Shown here piece by piece: positions 1 through 8,697 of a stretch of DNA of 64,000 nucleotides. The position numbers and the translations under genes were made by a program. Numbering within the stretch: the first letter of the stretch is position 1; each line of letters begins with the position of its first letter. This DNA comes from Thermomicrobium sp. CFH 73360 (lineage in GTDB: Bacteria; Chloroflexota; Chloroflexia; Thermomicrobiales; Thermomicrobiaceae): NCBI RefSeq assembly GCF_023806465.1, contig NZ_JAMSLS010000002.1, positions 248,001-312,000 of the forward strand, in the 5' to 3' direction. The notes beneath the pieces were generated by a model. It saw only the letters and a program-made list of their open reading frames with translations. It ran no database searches and had not been told where the DNA came from.

Positions 1-36
1 TTGGATGAAGTCCGGATTGTCGGGGCGCCGCTCCAT
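1..36 (-). CDS. start of an unidentified gene, cut by the window edge
   Basis: An ATG at 36-34 begins one base after the hisA stop, preceded by a GGGGGAG ribosome-binding-like run inside the hisA 3' end. Twelve codons are visible (MERRPDNPDFIQ). Position suggests the next gene of the histidine operon, but the residues do not match the usual HisF or HisI start, so I do not name it. Confidence 0.35.
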   Translation of the reverse strand, partial: MERRPDNPDFIQ

Positions 37-37
37 G

Positions 38-772
38 TCACACTGCTCCCCCGGCGACAATCCAATCGTCCGGCCGCTCACACCGCAGGCGTCCCTCGTA
101 GAGAGCCCGCCCGACCACGACTGCTTCCACACCGCGAACTTGAGCGAGCGCCTCAAGATCTGCTCGACTACTAACCCCACCGGAGGCAATCACTGCGACT
201 CCGAGGCTCGCCAGTTGAGCCATCAACTCAAGGTTTGGGCGTGTCAGCATGCCGTCACGGGCGACATCTGTCGCGAGGATGCGCCGCACACCAAACTGCA
301 CCAGGCGCCCGACGAGATCGACCGCGCGCACTGGTTGCAGTGTCTCCCATCCATGCGTCGCCACCCATCCATCGCGCGAATCGACGGAGACCACGAGGCG
401 CTCGGCCCCGAAGACCCGTACTGCTTCTGCCACGAACTCCGGCTGCTCGACCGCTGCCGTCCCAATCACCACTCGTGCAACGCCGGTCATGAGGAGACGC
501 TCGATCGTCTCCAGCGAACGGACGCCTCCCCCAACCTGCACCAAGAGCTCCGGAGCAGCTCGAACCACCTGCTCAACGAGCCCAACCTGGAGCGGCTGCC
601 CAACACGCGCTCCGTCAAGATCCACAACATGCAGCCAGCGCGCGCCGCACTCCGCCCACAGGCGGGCGACACGCAAAGGATCGTCGCTATAGACCGTCTC
701 TCGGGAGAAATCTCCCTGGACAAGCCGGACACACCGCCCGCCCCGGAGATCAATCGCTGGGATGACGATCAC
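38..772 (-). CDS. hisA: ProFAR isomerase HisA
   Basis: Converts ProFAR to PRFAR in histidine biosynthesis, in the cytoplasm. The 244-residue protein has the usual family length and a TIM-barrel layout: MIVIPAIDL with the catalytic Asp at residue 8, the first phosphate-binding half with VQVGGGVR near residue 80, DSRDGW near 130, the second catalytic Asp in ATDVARDG near 168, and the C-terminal phosphate loop IASGGV near 195. The start overlaps the hisH stop by four bases, indicating translational coupling in a his operon read on the minus strand. The assignment is firm; HisA and HisF are related, but the MIVIPAIDL opening is HisA-like. Confidence 0.96.
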   Translation of the reverse strand: MIVIPAIDLRGGRCVRLVQGDFSRETVYSDDPLRVARLWAECGARWLHVVDLDGARVGQPLQVGLVEQVVRAAPELLVQVGGGVRSLETIERLLMTGVARVVIGTAAVEQPEFVAEAVRVFGAERLVVSVDSRDGWVATHGWETLQPVRAVDLVGRLVQFGVRRILATDVARDGMLTRPNLELMAQLASLGVAVIASGGVSSRADLEALAQVRGVEAVVVGRALYEGRLRCERPDDWIVAGGAV

Positions 773-1413
773 GTGCTCGCCTCCATCGCGGCATTGTGCT
801 GCGCGCGCTCAACGATCCGCACGAAGTTCGCGAGCAGCTGTAGTCCCCAGCTTCCACTCTTCTCGGGATGGAACTGCGTCGCCATGACATTGTCACGAGC
901 CAGTACACTCGCGAAGCGGACGCCGTAGTCAGTTTCGCCAAGCACCCATGTCGGATCTTGCGGCTCAGCGTAGAAGGAGTGAACGAAATAAAAGTCTGTT
1001 CCGTTCGGAATTCCTGCAAAAAGCGGGTGGGGACGATGCAGCCAGACCTCGTTCCAACCCATGTGAGGAACCGTAACGTCACTGGGCAGCTGGCGAACAA
1101 TGCCCGGAACGACCCCGAGGCAGCGGTGCTCGCCCCCCTCGTAACTCACTTCGAGCAAGACCTGGAGACCCATACAAATCCCCAGAAACGGAATCCTGCG
1201 CTGAATCGCGCTCAGCAACGCCGGCACGAGCCCGAGTGCCTGAAGCTGCCGCATCGTGTCGGCAGCAGCGCCAACACCGGGCACAATGACCCCGTCAGCC
1301 TGCTCGAGAAGCACCGGATTGTGGCTGACGACGACCGGAGCGCCGATCCGTTTGAGCGCGTTGACCACGCTAGCGAGATTCCCCGCGCCGTAATCGACGA
1401 CGACGATTGCCAT
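769..1413 (-). CDS. hisH: imidazole glycerol phosphate synthase glutaminase subunit HisH
   Basis: Glutamine amidotransferase subunit that supplies ammonia to HisF. The class I glutaminase nucleophile motif GICMGLQVLLE is near residue 83, and the His/Glu pair lies in TQFHPEKSG near residue 181. I place the start at the ATG ending at 1413, giving MAIVVVDYGAGN as in the family; a 15-codon upstream extension carries no conserved sequence. About 214 residues, the usual size. It lies 22 bases after the histone-deacetylase-like gene and overlaps hisA by four bases. Confidence 0.95.
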   Translation of the reverse strand: MAIVVVDYGAGNLASVVNALKRIGAPVVVSHNPVLLEQADGVIVPGVGAAADTMRQLQALGLVPALLSAIQRRIPFLGICMGLQVLLEVSYEGGEHRCLGVVPGIVRQLPSDVTVPHMGWNEVWLHRPHPLFAGIPNGTDFYFVHSFYAEPQDPTWVLGETDYGVRFASVLARDNVMATQFHPEKSGSWGLQLLANFVRIVERAQHNAAMEAST

Positions 1414-1435
1414 GCTGCTCCTCGCGCTCTTGTGT

Positions 1436-2386
1436 TCATGCACGCCCGTCGAGCGCATCCAATGTCACGCCAACGCTCGAGGCGAGCGCACTCAGATTGT
1501 AACCGCCTTCTAAAATGAGCACGAGCCGCCCGCCGCACCACTCCTCGGCCCAGCACCGCACGCGCGACGCCATCGCCGCAAAGCCATGCTCTGTCACCGC
1601 CATCGCCGCCAGCGGGTCGGCGTAATGCGCGTCGTAGCCCGCTGAGACAAGCACGAGCTCAGGTCGGTAGGCCGCGAGCCGCGGCTCGATGTCACGGTCG
1701 AACACCTCAAGATACACACGGTCGTCACTGCGTGGTGGGAGTGGAATATTCAAGGTGTATCCGCGGCCAGGCCCCTCACCAATCTCATCGGCACGGCCTG
1801 TTCCAGGGTAGAGTGGCCACTGGTGGATCGAGACAAAGAAGACCCGATCGGTCCGGTAGAACGCCGCTTGCGTACCATTGCCGTGGTGGACATCCCAGTC
1901 GATGATGGCGATGCGTTGCAGTCCATGTCGCTCAAGTGCGTACTGCGCCGCGATCGCAACGTTGTTGAAGAGGCAGAATCCCATCCCGCGATCTGGTTCA
2001 GCGTGGTGACCAGGTGGGCGCACGAGGCTGAAGGCGCGTGGCACTTCACCAGCCAGCACCACATCGACCGCCTGAATCGCCGCTCCGACTGCGAGCCGCG
2101 CGACATCGAACGAGCGCGAGGTCACGACCGTATCAGCATCAAGCCATCCGCCGCCACGCGCCGCGAATTCGCGCAACTCGCTGATGTACTCCCGTGTGTG
2201 CACAAGCGCGATCGTCTCCTCGTCCGCCGGATCAGGCTCAAGGATGCGTCGATCGTCGAGCCGCGCCGTCCGCTCGAGGTAGCGGAGGATCGCTTCCAAC
2301 CGCGCGGGGCGCTCTGGATGATCGCCGGTTTCATGCTCGAGAAAGATGCGTGATGTTACAAGCAGCGTCTGGCTGTCCGCCTTCAC
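1436..2386 (-). CDS. histone deacetylase superfamily protein (class II type)
   Basis: Zinc-dependent deacetylase of the HDAC/acetoin-utilisation/acetylpolyamine-amidohydrolase superfamily. Visible motifs: HPERPARL near residue 18, the active-site His pair in RPPGHHAEPDRG near 128, the metal-binding IDWDVHHGNGTQ near 163, a second metal Asp in SAGYDAHYADP near 250, and the late EGGYNLSAL near 298. At 316 residues it is a complete catalytic domain. Its ATG overlaps the inositol-phosphatase-like stop (ATGA). Substrate cannot be told from sequence; acetylated polyamines or protein lysines are the usual options. No acuA/acuC partner is seen. Confidence 0.9.
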   Translation of the reverse strand: MKADSQTLLVTSRIFLEHETGDHPERPARLEAILRYLERTARLDDRRILEPDPADEETIALVHTREYISELREFAARGGGWLDADTVVTSRSFDVARLAVGAAIQAVDVVLAGEVPRAFSLVRPPGHHAEPDRGMGFCLFNNVAIAAQYALERHGLQRIAIIDWDVHHGNGTQAAFYRTDRVFFVSIHQWPLYPGTGRADEIGEGPGRGYTLNIPLPPRSDDRVYLEVFDRDIEPRLAAYRPELVLVSAGYDAHYADPLAAMAVTEHGFAAMASRVRCWAEEWCGGRLVLILEGGYNLSALASSVGVTLDALDGRA

Positions 2387-3183
2387 TCCGCCACCTCGTT
2401 GGTCCTTCGGAGAAGTTCGAGCATCGCGTCATGAATGAGTCCATTTGAGGCAACGCATGTTCCTTGGTCGAACTCGTACGGGTGCCCAAAGTAGTCCGTC
2501 ACACGTCCGCCAGCTTCTTCCACAAGCAGCACGCCTGCAGCGGTATCCCAGGGTGACAGCTCCTGTTCCCAGAAGCCGTCGAACCGCCCCGCCGCAACAT
2601 AGGCCAGGTTCAACGCAGCACTACCGTCCCGCCGCACTGCACGGGCGGTCAACGTGAACCGCCCAAACGCCGCCAACGCCTGACGACGGCGTTCTCGATC
2701 GTACGGGAAACCTGTGGCCAAGAGAGCGCTGCGGAGCTCCTGGTGGCCTGAGACGCAAAGCCGCTCCCCGTTCAGGAAGGCACCCACTCCCCGCTCTGCG
2801 AGAAAGAGTTCGTCCAGCACTGGTTGGTACACCACACCGAACTCTGGTGTCCTATTGCGCAGGAACGCAATGGAGACGCAAAACATCGGGTACCCGTGGG
2901 CGTAATTCGTGGTGCCGTCAAGCGGGTCGATCACCCAGAGCGCGGGGGCATCGAGCGTGCCCTGCTCTGTCCCCTCCTCAGTCAAGAGAGCGTGGTCAGG
3001 AAAGGCAGCACGGATTGTCTCCACAATCAGTCGCTCACTCGCCAAATCGACCTCGGTAACAAGATTGACTGCGCCTTTGTAGCGAATCTCACGGACTCGA
3101 CCAATTCGCTCGCGGAGCAGTCGCCCTGCTGCCAACGCAGCAGCGACTCCCACGGCACGGATCGTCGCCATCGCCTGCATCAC
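2383..3183 (-). CDS. inositol monophosphatase family protein
   Basis: Mg-dependent, lithium-sensitive-type phosphatase fold (IMPase/SuhB/CysQ group). The 266-residue protein shows the metal-site motifs LLTEEGTEQG near residue 65, the signature WVIDPLDGTTNYAHGYP near 83, and the second signature SPWDTAAGVLLVEEAGG near 209. The phosphate ester used is undetermined; inositol-1-phosphate, histidinol phosphate and PAP-type substrates are all known in the family, and the nearby his genes make a HisN-like histidinol-phosphatase role possible but unproven. It starts 3 bases after the tsaD stop, within the same minus-strand run. Confidence 0.9.
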   Translation of the reverse strand: MMQAMATIRAVGVAAALAAGRLLRERIGRVREIRYKGAVNLVTEVDLASERLIVETIRAAFPDHALLTEEGTEQGTLDAPALWVIDPLDGTTNYAHGYPMFCVSIAFLRNRTPEFGVVYQPVLDELFLAERGVGAFLNGERLCVSGHQELRSALLATGFPYDRERRRQALAAFGRFTLTARAVRRDGSAALNLAYVAAGRFDGFWEQELSPWDTAAGVLLVEEAGGRVTDYFGHPYEFDQGTCVASNGLIHDAMLELLRRTNEVAE

Positions 3184-3186
3184 CTC

Positions 3187-4284
3187 TCACGGTACCGCTG
3201 TCTGTATGAGCGTGCGGGTGACCAGCGGCAGCTGCGCCTGCACATCGAGGTCAAGATCTGCCCGCACACCGCGCTGCGCGAGATAGTAGGCGGCTCCTGC
3301 AATCATCGCTGCGTTGTCCGTGCAGAGAATCGGCGCTGGATAGCGCACGGGCACAGGGCTGAGTTCGTGCAACCGCTGCCGGAGCGCTGCGTTGGCGGCG
3401 ACTCCACCGGCGAGGAGAACCATTGTCGCGCCGAACTCTCGGGCAGCACGAGCGGTCTTTTCGGCGAGCACGTCGACCACTGCTGCTTGGAATTCAGCAG
3501 CCAGATCAGCAATCGGGACGTTCGGTCCGTATTCCGGCGCCACATATTCCGGAAACGGCTGCCGCGTCGTGACGCGACGCGGTGGACGACGCTGATACTG
3601 TTCCAGAATGCGCAGCAGTGCGGTCTTCAAGCCGCTGAAACTAAAGTCATAGCTGTCACCCAGCCATGCCCGCGGCAAGCTGAAACGTCCCGGACGTCCT
3701 CGCTCCGCCGCCTTCTGGATCGCCGGTCCACCAGGGAAACCGAGGCCAAGCAAGCGCGCCGCCTTGTCGAACGCCTCGCCTGCCGCATCGTCGAGCGTTC
3801 GACCAAGCAGGATATAGTCCCCATGCCCGCGCATCAGGACGAGCTCAGTGTGTCCACCCGAGACGATGAGGCAGACAAGCGGGAAGGACGGTTCTTGCAC
3901 CTCCTCCTGTCCGGGGAGTGTCAACCAGTTCGCGTAGACATGCCCCTCCAAGTGATTGACCGGGATGAGGGGCTTCTCCCAGACAAACGCCAGTGTCTTG
4001 GCGACATTGACACCAACCAGGAGTGATCCGGCCAGGCCCGGCCCTTCGGTCACGGCCACCGCATCGATCTGTGAGGGACCAACCTCTGCCTGCTCGAGCG
4101 CAAGGTCGATGACCGGAACGATCGTCGTCACATGGCGCCGTGAGGCGAGCTCCGGCACCACACCACCGTAGCGCTCATGCAGGTCGACTTGCGAGCGGAT
4201 CACATTGGAGAGGACAAACCGCCCATCCCGTACAACTGCTGCTGCGGTCTCGTCGCACGATGTCTCGATGCCGAGGATAATCAC
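3187..4284 (-). CDS. tsaD: tRNA N6-adenosine threonylcarbamoyltransferase TsaD
   Basis: Transfers threonylcarbamoyl to A37 of ANN-decoding tRNAs, working with TsaB and TsaE. The 365-residue protein begins [18 protein letters not shown], the ASKHA nucleotide-binding opening. The metal-binding histidines lie in [10 protein letters not shown] near residue 110 and [11 protein letters not shown] near 142; [13 protein letters not shown] is near 285. Slightly longer than typical (about 335-345) owing to an internal segment around residues 225-245. Its start overlaps the rimI stop (ATGA). The run tsaE-tsaB-rimI-tsaD groups all dedicated t6A components except TsaC. Confidence 0.97.
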   Translation of the reverse strand: MIILGIETSCDETAAAVVRDGRFVLSNVIRSQVDLHERYGGVVPELASRRHVTTIVPVIDLALEQAEVGPSQIDAVAVTEGPGLAGSLLVGVNVAKTLAFVWEKPLIPVNHLEGHVYANWLTLPGQEEVQEPSFPLVCLIVSGGHTELVLMRGHGDYILLGRTLDDAAGEAFDKAARLLGLGFPGGPAIQKAAERGRPGRFSLPRAWLGDSYDFSFSGLKTALLRILEQYQRRPPRRVTTRQPFPEYVAPEYGPNVPIADLAAEFQAAVVDVLAEKTARAAREFGATMVLLAGGVAANAALRQRLHELSPVPVRYPAPILCTDNAAMIAGAAYYLAQRGVRADLDLDVQAQLPLVTRTLIQTAVP

Positions 4285-4961
4285 GCCGCTTCCTCCAGGA
4301 TTTCGATCCCCTCCGCCGCGAGTCGGGCAAGCAGCTGGTCACGCAGCTGGAGCAGGTGCTGCCGATAGTTCGGATCCCGCAGTGGTGGCGAAGTCATGAT
4401 GTACGCGTCCTCTGCGTTGTCGCTATAGTAGCGTGGCCGGACACCGCGGCGCGTGAAGCCGTACTTGGCATAGAGCGACTGAGCCGCCACGTTGGAAACA
4501 CGCACCTCGAGCGTCACAAATTCGGCACCGCGACGCATCGCCTCACTGATTAACGTGAGAAACAGCACCTCACCCAGTCCCAGCCGCCGGTGCTCCGGCG
4601 CCACTGCAATAGTCGTGACGTGCGCTTCGCCATAGATGACCCACATGCCAGCGAAACCGACGACTGGCTGGGTACTCGCACGCGGCCGAGCCATGCGGAG
4701 CAGCCGTGCAAGCGTTCCGCCGCTCACAGCCGGCTCGGGTTCTACGTCAGACGGGCTCACCTGCCAACGCAAGACAATGTAGTAGTTCCGATCCGGCTCG
4801 CGGAGCTCGCGATAGTAAGCCGACTCCGGCCACGGGTTCGTGAAACAGCGACGCTCCACCTGAGCGACTTCCGGAACGTCGTCGCTCCGCATCGGTGCCA
4901 ACAGATACCGCCGAACCTCGCTTTGCGGTTCGGCGCTTGGTAGTTGCGACGCTTCCTTCAC
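4281..4961 (-). CDS. rimI: GNAT N-acetyltransferase, RimI-like
   Basis: Predicted acetyl-CoA-dependent N-alpha-acetyltransferase; RimI acts on ribosomal protein S18. The GNAT core spans roughly residues 20-180. Markers are [15 protein letters not shown] near residue 40, the acetyl-CoA loop [16 protein letters not shown] near 118, and [18 protein letters not shown] near 165. At 226 residues it is longer than the usual 150, with an insertion near residues 70-95 and a C-terminal tail. Position between tsaB and tsaD is typical of rimI. It begins 4 bases after tsaB and overlaps tsaD by four bases. Confidence 0.88.
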   Translation of the reverse strand: MKEASQLPSAEPQSEVRRYLLAPMRSDDVPEVAQVERRCFTNPWPESAYYRELREPDRNYYIVLRWQVSPSDVEPEPAVSGGTLARLLRMARPRASTQPVVGFAGMWVIYGEAHVTTIAVAPEHRRLGLGEVLFLTLISEAMRRGAEFVTLEVRVSNVAAQSLYAKYGFTRRGVRPRYYSDNAEDAYIMTSPPLRDPNYRQHLLQLRDQLLARLAAEGIEILEEAA

Positions 4962-4965
4962 GCTC

Positions 4966-5694
4966 TTACTCCTGACCGGACCGGACCTCGTAACTCACCG
5001 GCAATTGTACCGGAGGGACGATCTCGGCTCCGCCGCCGTGCACGTAGATCGGCTCCAAAGCAGCCACCGGATCAGCTTCTCCTGCTCGCCAGCGGTGGAA
5101 GGCCAGTTCGGCAATCCACGCTGGACGCAGCTGTCGCAGGCTAGGCGGTGGCAAGATGATCGCTGGGCGCCCCCGCAACAGCTGCTCGTGCTCACCAGGG
5201 AGTGCCCCAGCGAGGACAGTCTGGCTCATTAATCCTTCTGCCAGCTCTTCGATCCGCACTGACCGCAGGGACGAATCGCGTACCCAAGCCACTCCTTGCC
5301 GCCGGTAGTCCGCGTAGACCACACGGCCGCGTCCTGCAACAACGAACGCGCGAATTGGACGCCCGAGCGCCGTATGAGGATAGGCGAGTGCATCCAGGGT
5401 AAGCACACCGAGGAGTGGCACATCGAGTGCGTAGGAGAGCGCCTTGGCGATGCTCATCCCGACTCGCAGTCCATTGAAGCTTCCTGGCCCGGTCGTCACA
5501 GCAACCGCACCCACGTCGCGGATGCTCCGCCGGTTGTCCGCCAGCAACTCTCGGATCCGCGGGAGGACAGTCGCGGTATGCTCTCGCCCGGCGTCGTACA
5601 GGAGCTCGCCGATCACGCTCCCGTCATAGAGTGCCATCGCCACCTGCTCCCCACTGGTCTCAAGTGCGAGGAGCAGCTGACCGCTTCGTCCCAC
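4966..5694 (-). CDS. tsaB: tRNA threonylcarbamoyladenosine biosynthesis protein TsaB
   Basis: Non-catalytic ASKHA partner of TsaD in the TsaBDE complex. Residues LLALETSGEQVAMALYD near the N-terminus and TTGPGSFNGLRVGMSIAKAL near 70-90 are diagnostic. A longer reading frame exists, but I choose the GTG at 5694-5692 because a perfect AGGAGG lies six bases upstream; a TTG three bases earlier is the alternative. The gene then starts inside the 3' end of tsaE, a 35-base overlap implying coupled translation. About 242 residues, normal for TsaB with its C-terminal extension. Confidence 0.93.
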   Translation of the reverse strand: MGRSGQLLLALETSGEQVAMALYDGSVIGELLYDAGREHTATVLPRIRELLADNRRSIRDVGAVAVTTGPGSFNGLRVGMSIAKALSYALDVPLLGVLTLDALAYPHTALGRPIRAFVVAGRGRVVYADYRRQGVAWVRDSSLRSVRIEELAEGLMSQTVLAGALPGEHEQLLRGRPAIILPPPSLRQLRPAWIAELAFHRWRAGEADPVAALEPIYVHGGGAEIVPPVQLPVSYEVRSGQE

Positions 5695-6196
5695 CAACGA
5701 CCTCCTTTCGGAGCGCTTCAACAATCGCTCGTCCCCGCTCACCGAACGGATAGAAGGCGAGTCGCCGTTTGGTCTCCGCAAGCGGCTCGAAGCGGATGAC
5801 CACATAATCGTCGACCCAACTTGCAGGTAACCGCTCCGACCATTCGATCACCACGATGCCGTGCGGATCGCTGAGGCAGTCATCCAGCCCAAACGTCGCC
5901 AATTCGCTCGGCTCCTCGAGCCGGTAGAGGTCGACATGATAGAGCCGCACAGGACTCCCGTCGGGGAGTGTCCCGCGATGCTCCATAACAAGAATGAAGG
6001 TCGGGCTCTGCACGTACTCGCGAACGCCGAGCCCGCGTGCGAGGCCCTGGACAAATGTGGTCTTGCCGGAGCCAAGTGGTCCCTGCAGCAGGAGCACATC
6101 ACCACCCCGCAGCTGACGAGCAAGCGTCGCTGCGAATTGCCGGGTCTGGTCCGGACTATGACTCACCAAATCGAGAGATGGCATGCGCTCGCTCAT
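5660..6196 (-). CDS. tsaE: tRNA threonylcarbamoyladenosine biosynthesis ATPase TsaE
   Basis: Small P-loop ATPase that drives the TsaBD cycle. The Walker A motif GPLGSGKTTFVQGLARGLG is near residue 40, SPTF follows near 65, and the Walker B-like LYHVDLYRL is near 90. The ATG at 6196 is preferred over an in-frame ATG 42 bases upstream because GGAGG lies six bases before it and it overlaps the amidase stop as ATGA. About 178 residues, slightly above the usual 150-160. Confidence 0.94.
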   Translation of the reverse strand: MSERMPSLDLVSHSPDQTRQFAATLARQLRGGDVLLLQGPLGSGKTTFVQGLARGLGVREYVQSPTFILVMEHRGTLPDGSPVRLYHVDLYRLEEPSELATFGLDDCLSDPHGIVVIEWSERLPASWVDDYVVIRFEPLAETKRRLAFYPFGERGRAIVEALRKEVVGGTKRSAAPRT

Positions 6197-7617
6197 CGTG
6201 TTCCTCCACTCGTCATGGGCGGCCGCCATTGTGTCCATGGGCGCACGCGCTCAAATGCTGCCGCTGCCTGGAGGACGCGAAGGTCCTCGCGCCAGCGGCC
6301 GACAATCTGCAGACCAATAGGTAGCCCATCACGCGTGAACCCGCATGGGACGCTTATCGCCGGCTGACCTGTGATATTGAACGGGTAGGTGAACGGTGTC
6401 CAGCTCAGATACGTCGTCGGATACCCCTCGATCACACCTGGATGATCCGCTCCCGCCGCAAAGGCAGGTATTGGTGTCGTCGGGCTCACAACGAGATCGA
6501 ACCCTGTGAGCTGGCGTCGCACTCGCTCGGCATAACGGTTCCGCTCTGCCAATGCCCAAGCAACGTCAACACCCCGCCAGGTTTGTCCACGCTCGACAAC
6601 TGCCAACCGGCCAGGATCGAGGAACTCCCGCACCCGCTCCAGATCTTCACGATGGACAGCGGCCATGGCCGTCGACCACAGGACATCGAGGATAGGATAT
6701 GGATCCTCCAGTGGCTCCTCCAGTTCTTCGACGACACAACCGAGTTCTGTGAAGACCGCGACCGCTTCCTGAACCACCCGTTCGACTTCTCGATCCACCG
6801 GCACATCACCGACGCGCCGGAGCCAGCCGACACGCGTCCCCTGCAGTTGGCCGTCCAGCGCGGTAAAGTCGACCCCGCTCGCCGGCAAGGAGTGCCGATC
6901 GCGTGGATCAGGCCCGGCCATGACCGCGAGCATCAGTGCTGCATCCGCAACCGTTCGCGCCATTGGCCCAACATGTGCGAGGAGCTCCACTGCACTCGGC
7001 GGATAGTATGGCACCAACCCAAACGACGGTTTAAACCCGACAATGCCGCAGAACGAGGCCGGGATACGAACTGAGCCCGCCCCATCCGTTCCCTGGGCAA
7101 GCGGCCCCATACCGGCGGCAACGGCCGCTGCTGCCCCACCACTGGAACCCCCAGCGGTACGTTCGAGCTGCCATGGATTTCGGGTCGGACCAATCAGCCG
7201 ATTGCCCGAATCGCCTTTCCACCCCAGTTCCGGTGTATTCGTTTTGCCAAGCAAAATCGCTCCCGCAGCGCGCAGCCGCTCGACAATCGGAGCATCTTCC
7301 TCGGCGATGCGGTCTTTCCAGAGCAAGGAGCCGCTGGTCCAACGGACCCCGGCTACTGGGGTTACGTCCTTGATAGAGACCGGTACCCCAAGAAGAAGCC
7401 TCCGGTCGCCATGCGCATACGCGTACTCCGCCTCGACCGCCTGCCGTCGCGCCTGCTCCGCTGTGACCGTGAGAAACGCCCGCACCACAGGATCGAGCCG
7501 TTCGATCTGCTCGAGCACTGTATCGATGACCTCGACTGGCGAGAGCGCACGCCGACGATACTGCTCCAAGAGCTCAGTGGCGGACAGGAAACAGAGCTCC
7601 AGCTGCGCCGCGTTCAC
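6193..7617 (-). CDS. amidase signature family hydrolase
   Basis: Ser-cisSer-Lys amidohydrolase. The catalytic Lys is in VSIKDVTPV near residue 80, the glycine/serine-rich signature in TAGGSSGGAAAAVAAG near 155, and the second active-site segment GTDGAGSVRIPASFCG near 178. I use the GTG at 7617, with AAAGGAGGG six bases upstream, rather than the longer open frame; this gives 474 residues. It resembles GatA and other amidases, but with no gatC/gatB beside it and a small-molecule-amidase-like C-terminus I do not call it GatA. It sits 54 bases downstream of thiL and overlaps tsaE by four bases. Confidence 0.88.
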   Translation of the reverse strand: MNAAQLELCFLSATELLEQYRRRALSPVEVIDTVLEQIERLDPVVRAFLTVTAEQARRQAVEAEYAYAHGDRRLLLGVPVSIKDVTPVAGVRWTSGSLLWKDRIAEEDAPIVERLRAAGAILLGKTNTPELGWKGDSGNRLIGPTRNPWQLERTAGGSSGGAAAAVAAGMGPLAQGTDGAGSVRIPASFCGIVGFKPSFGLVPYYPPSAVELLAHVGPMARTVADAALMLAVMAGPDPRDRHSLPASGVDFTALDGQLQGTRVGWLRRVGDVPVDREVERVVQEAVAVFTELGCVVEELEEPLEDPYPILDVLWSTAMAAVHREDLERVREFLDPGRLAVVERGQTWRGVDVAWALAERNRYAERVRRQLTGFDLVVSPTTPIPAFAAGADHPGVIEGYPTTYLSWTPFTYPFNITGQPAISVPCGFTRDGLPIGLQIVGRWREDLRVLQAAAAFERVRPWTQWRPPMTSGGTR

Positions 7618-7671
7618 CGGGCTCCCTCCTTTCTCAGCAGCGGCCCGACCGGATGCTAACACGCCTTGCGA

Positions 7672-8697
7672 TCAGGATGCTCGGAAATGATCAAAGCCAC
7701 GCGCATCGGCCGGGCGAAGACGCCCGGCTGCGTCACGCAGCTGGACGGTTGGTCCGGCAGCTCCAGCCTCGACGAGTTCGCCGATAACGCGGGGTGGCAA
7801 CAAGCCGATCCGGGTGAACGTGCGGGCCACACGCGCGAAGACCGTTGGTGGCGCGCTGAAGAGCAACTCGTAGTCGTCACCACCGCGGAGCGCCACATCT
7901 TCCCAATCCGGGAAGGCCCATTTCACCGCGTGCGGCACCGGCACACGCAGGAGATCGACAATGGCCGAGACTCCGCTCGCCCGGCAGAGTTTCTGCAAGT
8001 CTCCCAGGAGGCCATCGCTAATGTCCATCGCCGCACGAACGCCACAGCGCCTCAGGAGCAGTCCTTCACGCACCCGCGGCTGCGGACGGTGGTAGCGTTC
8101 CTGCATGATCGGGTTCCCATCGAGGGTCTTGAGCCCACGTTCGAGAACCCGAAGTCCAGCAGCCGCCAGACCGAGCGGCCCGGTGACTCCAATGAGATCG
8201 CCGGGCCGCGCTGCATCGCGCCGCAACAGTGGCCGACCGTCACGGGGTACTTCCCCAATCAGCGTGACCGAGATCGCAACGCCAAGCGGCGACCGCGTCG
8301 TATCACCACCCACAATCACCACACCATACCGACGAGCAAGTTCACGAGCGCCGCGATAGAAGTCGAACACATCGCGGTCCCGTTCGATCCCACGGAGCGC
8401 GAGATCCACCACTGCCAGACGTGGTTGCGCTCCCATCGCCGCGACATCACTCAGGTTGACTGCCAGTGCCTTATGGCCGAGCGCGGCCCAGTCTGTCCAT
8501 TCCAGCCGAAAGTGGACGCGCTCGATCAGTGTGTCCGTGGTGATCACGAGCTCGTGACCTGGGCGTGGCTGCCAGACTGCAGCGTCATCACCAATCCCAA
8601 TCCGTACCCGCGAGCATCGGTCACTCACGAGCCGGGCAATCTGTTCGATCAGCGTCTCCTCTCCGACCTCCCGCAGCACGCGACCACCACTTGTCAT
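7672..8697 (-). CDS. thiL: thiamine-monophosphate kinase ThiL
   Basis: ATP-dependent phosphorylation of thiamine monophosphate to the pyrophosphate. The PurM-like N-domain shows RIGIGDDAAV near residue 32, VITTDTLIERVHF near 52, HKALAVNLSDVAAMGAQP near 75 and GGDTTRSP near 129; the C-domain has AAMDISDGLLGDL near 222 and GGDDYELLF near 263. These are the Mg and nucleotide sites of ThiL. 341 residues, as expected. The start overlaps the glycosyltransferase stop (ATGA). No thi biosynthetic genes or TPP riboswitch lie beside it. Confidence 0.95.
   Translation of the reverse strand: MTSGGRVLREVGEETLIEQIARLVSDRCSRVRIGIGDDAAVWQPRPGHELVITTDTLIERVHFRLEWTDWAALGHKALAVNLSDVAAMGAQPRLAVVDLALRGIERDRDVFDFYRGARELARRYGVVIVGGDTTRSPLGVAISVTLIGEVPRDGRPLLRRDAARPGDLIGVTGPLGLAAAGLRVLERGLKTLDGNPIMQERYHRPQPRVREGLLLRRCGVRAAMDISDGLLGDLQKLCRASGVSAIVDLLRVPVPHAVKWAFPDWEDVALRGGDDYELLFSAPPTVFARVARTFTRIGLLPPRVIGELVEAGAAGPTVQLRDAAGRLRPADARGFDHFRAS

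Noticed and set aside
6193-7617. GatA subunit of the tRNA-dependent amidotransferase
   Set aside because: The amidase signature is shared by many hydrolases, there is no gatC or gatB nearby, and the C-terminal region is closer to general amidases.
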